Assembly: GCA_937926265.1 (NCBI GenBank)
Contig: CALAZS010000248.1
Span: 1-8,564 of the forward strand
Reading direction: 5' to 3'
Length of the DNA stretch: 8,564 nucleotides
DNA from: an uncultured Gammaproteobacteria bacterium
GTDB taxonomy: Bacteria > Pseudomonadota > Gammaproteobacteria > Chromatiales > Chromatiaceae
Numbering within the stretch: position 1 is the stretch's first letter; every line of letters begins with the position of its first letter. This document shows positions 7,226-8,564 of the stretch, one piece after another. The notes beneath the pieces are model-generated. The model saw nothing but the letters and a program-made list of their open reading frames with translations, did no database searches and was not told where the DNA came from. The position numbers and the translations under genes were made by a program.

Positions 7226-8564
7226 ATGAATATTCACGGCCACATTTTGATCGTCGATGACGAAAAAATTAATAGAGACCTACTTTCTGATCTTTTGAAA
7301 CCTGATTACAAGATTATGGTCGCAAAAGATGGGTTTCAGGCACTTAAGGCCGCCAAACGGGCAGAAAATCAGCCAGACCTTGTTTTGTTAGATGTCATGA
7401 TGCCAGAAATGGATGGCTATGATGTCTGTCGTCAGCTCAAATTAGAAGACAATACCAAAAATATCCCCGTTATTTTTATTACAGCTAAAGCTGAAGAAAG
7501 TGATGAGGAGAAGGGTTTTGAGCTCGGTGCGGTTGATTACATTACAAAGCCAATTTCTCCTCCCTTATTAAAAGCACGCGTAAAAACCCACCTGTCTCTA
7601 AAGTCACTCAGGGACAACCTCGAAGAGCAGGTTGATTTGCGAACTGAAGCATTGAAAGCTGCTTTATTAGAGTCAAAAGCCGCTGCCTTGGCTAAATCTG
7701 AATTTTTATCTCGGGTCAGTCATGAATTAAGAACTCCGTTGAATGCCATTATTGCACCTGCAGCACAAATGGCGAATGAGTCGAGTGATGCTGCTGTCAA
7801 AGAAAAAATGCTTACCATGCAAAGCTCAGCCGAAGGCTTGCTAAACATCATCAATAAAATGATGGAGTTGAATAAACTTGATTCCCAGTCCGCATCTGTC
7901 GATTTGCCTTTTGATCTTCAAGAGCAATTAAACAATATTGATGAACAGTGGTCTTCATTGGCAAACGATAAAAATTTGACCTGGACTGTTGAATTAACTG
8001 GAGACAATCCTGTTACATCCTGTATCGGTGATGCTCGCTATCTTCGCCAAGCTCTGGACCACTTAATTGAAAATGCATTTAAGTTTACCGAAAAAGGTGT
8101 AATTAAACTTTCTGTTTCATATTTAGGTATCTATGGAGAAAAGCCTTCTTTTAAATTTGAGCTTTCAGATACCGGTGTCGGTATTGATGCAGATAAAATA
8201 AAAGAAGTGTTTGAGCCATTTTCACAATCTGAATCAACCGGTACCAGAAAGTATGGTGGTATTGGTATTGGTCTTTCACTGGCAAAGCGTTTTATTGAAC
8301 AGCTTGGTGGAGAAATAGAAGTTTCAAGTGACCCAGGCCAGGGTAGTGTTTTTACCTTCGAAGTTCAGTTTGAGCTGGATGAATCTGAGATTAATCAGTC
8401 AGAGCCGCAAATCAGTCCGGCTGAAGTTTCTGAGCAATTGGACAAGCTCAAGGAAATTGTCGATGAGGGTTACATCGCAAAAGATTTTCTTTGCGATAAG
8501 ATCCAGCCTTGGATGACTACTCCCTGGCGAGATGAGTTAATGACAGTTGTTGATATGCTTAACC
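7226..8564 (+). CDS. Receiver-histidine kinase (REC-HisKA-HATPase), 3' end cut by the window
   Basis: An open frame from ATG 7226 to the window end with no stop, giving 446 residues. There is no signal peptide or membrane segment, so it is cytosolic. The receiver (about 6-123) keeps D11/D12, D56 in LLDVMMPEMDG, T86 and K108. A charged coiled coil (about 124-158) leads to the HisKA helix with FLSRVSHELRTP and H166. The ATPase domain has the N-box IENAFKFTEKG (N283), the G1 box DTGVGI at 315, the F-box FEPFSQ at 329 and a G2 box GGIGIGL at 344-350, in which Ile replaces the usual Thr and Leu. A Glu/Ser/Gln-rich linker (about 384-398) leads into a helical tail cut at the edge. It is likely a relay kinase switched by phosphorylation of its own receiver (inference). 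Its receiver is very close to that of the preceding cyclase. Further C-terminal domains may lie beyond the window. Confidence 0.92.
   Translation, partial: MNIHGHILIVDDEKINRDLLSDLLKPDYKIMVAKDGFQALKAAKRAENQPDLVLLDVMMPEMDGYDVCRQLKLEDNTKNIPVIFITAKAEESDEEKGFELGAVDYITKPISPPLLKARVKTHLSLKSLRDNLEEQVDLRTEALKAALLESKAAALAKSEFLSRVSHELRTPLNAIIAPAAQMANESSDAAVKEKMLTMQSSAEGLLNIINKMMELNKLDSQSASVDLPFDLQEQLNNIDEQWSSLANDKNLTWTVELTGDNPVTSCIGDARYLRQALDHLIENAFKFTEKGVIKLSVSYLGIYGEKPSFKFELSDTGVGIDADKIKEVFEPFSQSESTGTRKYGGIGIGLSLAKRFIEQLGGEIEVSSDPGQGSVFTFEVQFELDESEINQSEPQISPAEVSEQLDKLKEIVDEGYIAKDFLCDKIQPWMTTPWRDELMTVVDMLN

Noticed and set aside
8328..8516. 62-residue open frame on the + strand
   Set aside because: Out of frame inside the REC-histidine kinase gene, whose correct frame carries the end of the ATPase domain and runs to the window end.

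Overview
The window is moderately AT-rich by eye and almost entirely coding. All genes lie on the + strand and all belong to one signal-transduction operon. The signal peptide, periplasmic sensor modules and BvgS/EvgS-style unorthodox kinase layout point to a Gram-negative proteobacterium. A gammaproteobacterium is most likely from the general flavour of the kinase core, but there is no rRNA or other marker to fix the taxon.

Region 1 (left edge to 6289) is a giant membrane hybrid histidine kinase of about 2095 residues. It has a signal peptide, two tandem solute-binding (Venus flytrap) domains, two further extracytoplasmic sensor regions (a helical one and a double-Cache-like one) separated by transmembrane hairpins, a PAS domain, the HisKA/HATPase core, two receiver domains, an HPt domain and a helical tail. 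Region 2 (6282-7196) overlaps it by 8 bases and encodes a WspR-like REC-GGDEF diguanylate cyclase. Region 3 (7226 to the right edge) starts 29 bases later and encodes a soluble REC-histidine kinase that is cut by the window end.

The likely circuit is inferred. The large kinase integrates several periplasmic inputs and one cytosolic input, and passes phosphate through His, Asp and the HPt His. The receivers of the two downstream proteins are the natural acceptors: they are 82/121 identical to each other by hand count. One branch would set cyclic-di-GMP and the other would control a second kinase. No DNA-binding regulator, promoter, terminator, RNA gene, mobile element or CRISPR array is visible. 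The parts are all recognisable families. What is unusual is the number of stacked sensors in one chain and the two-branch output.
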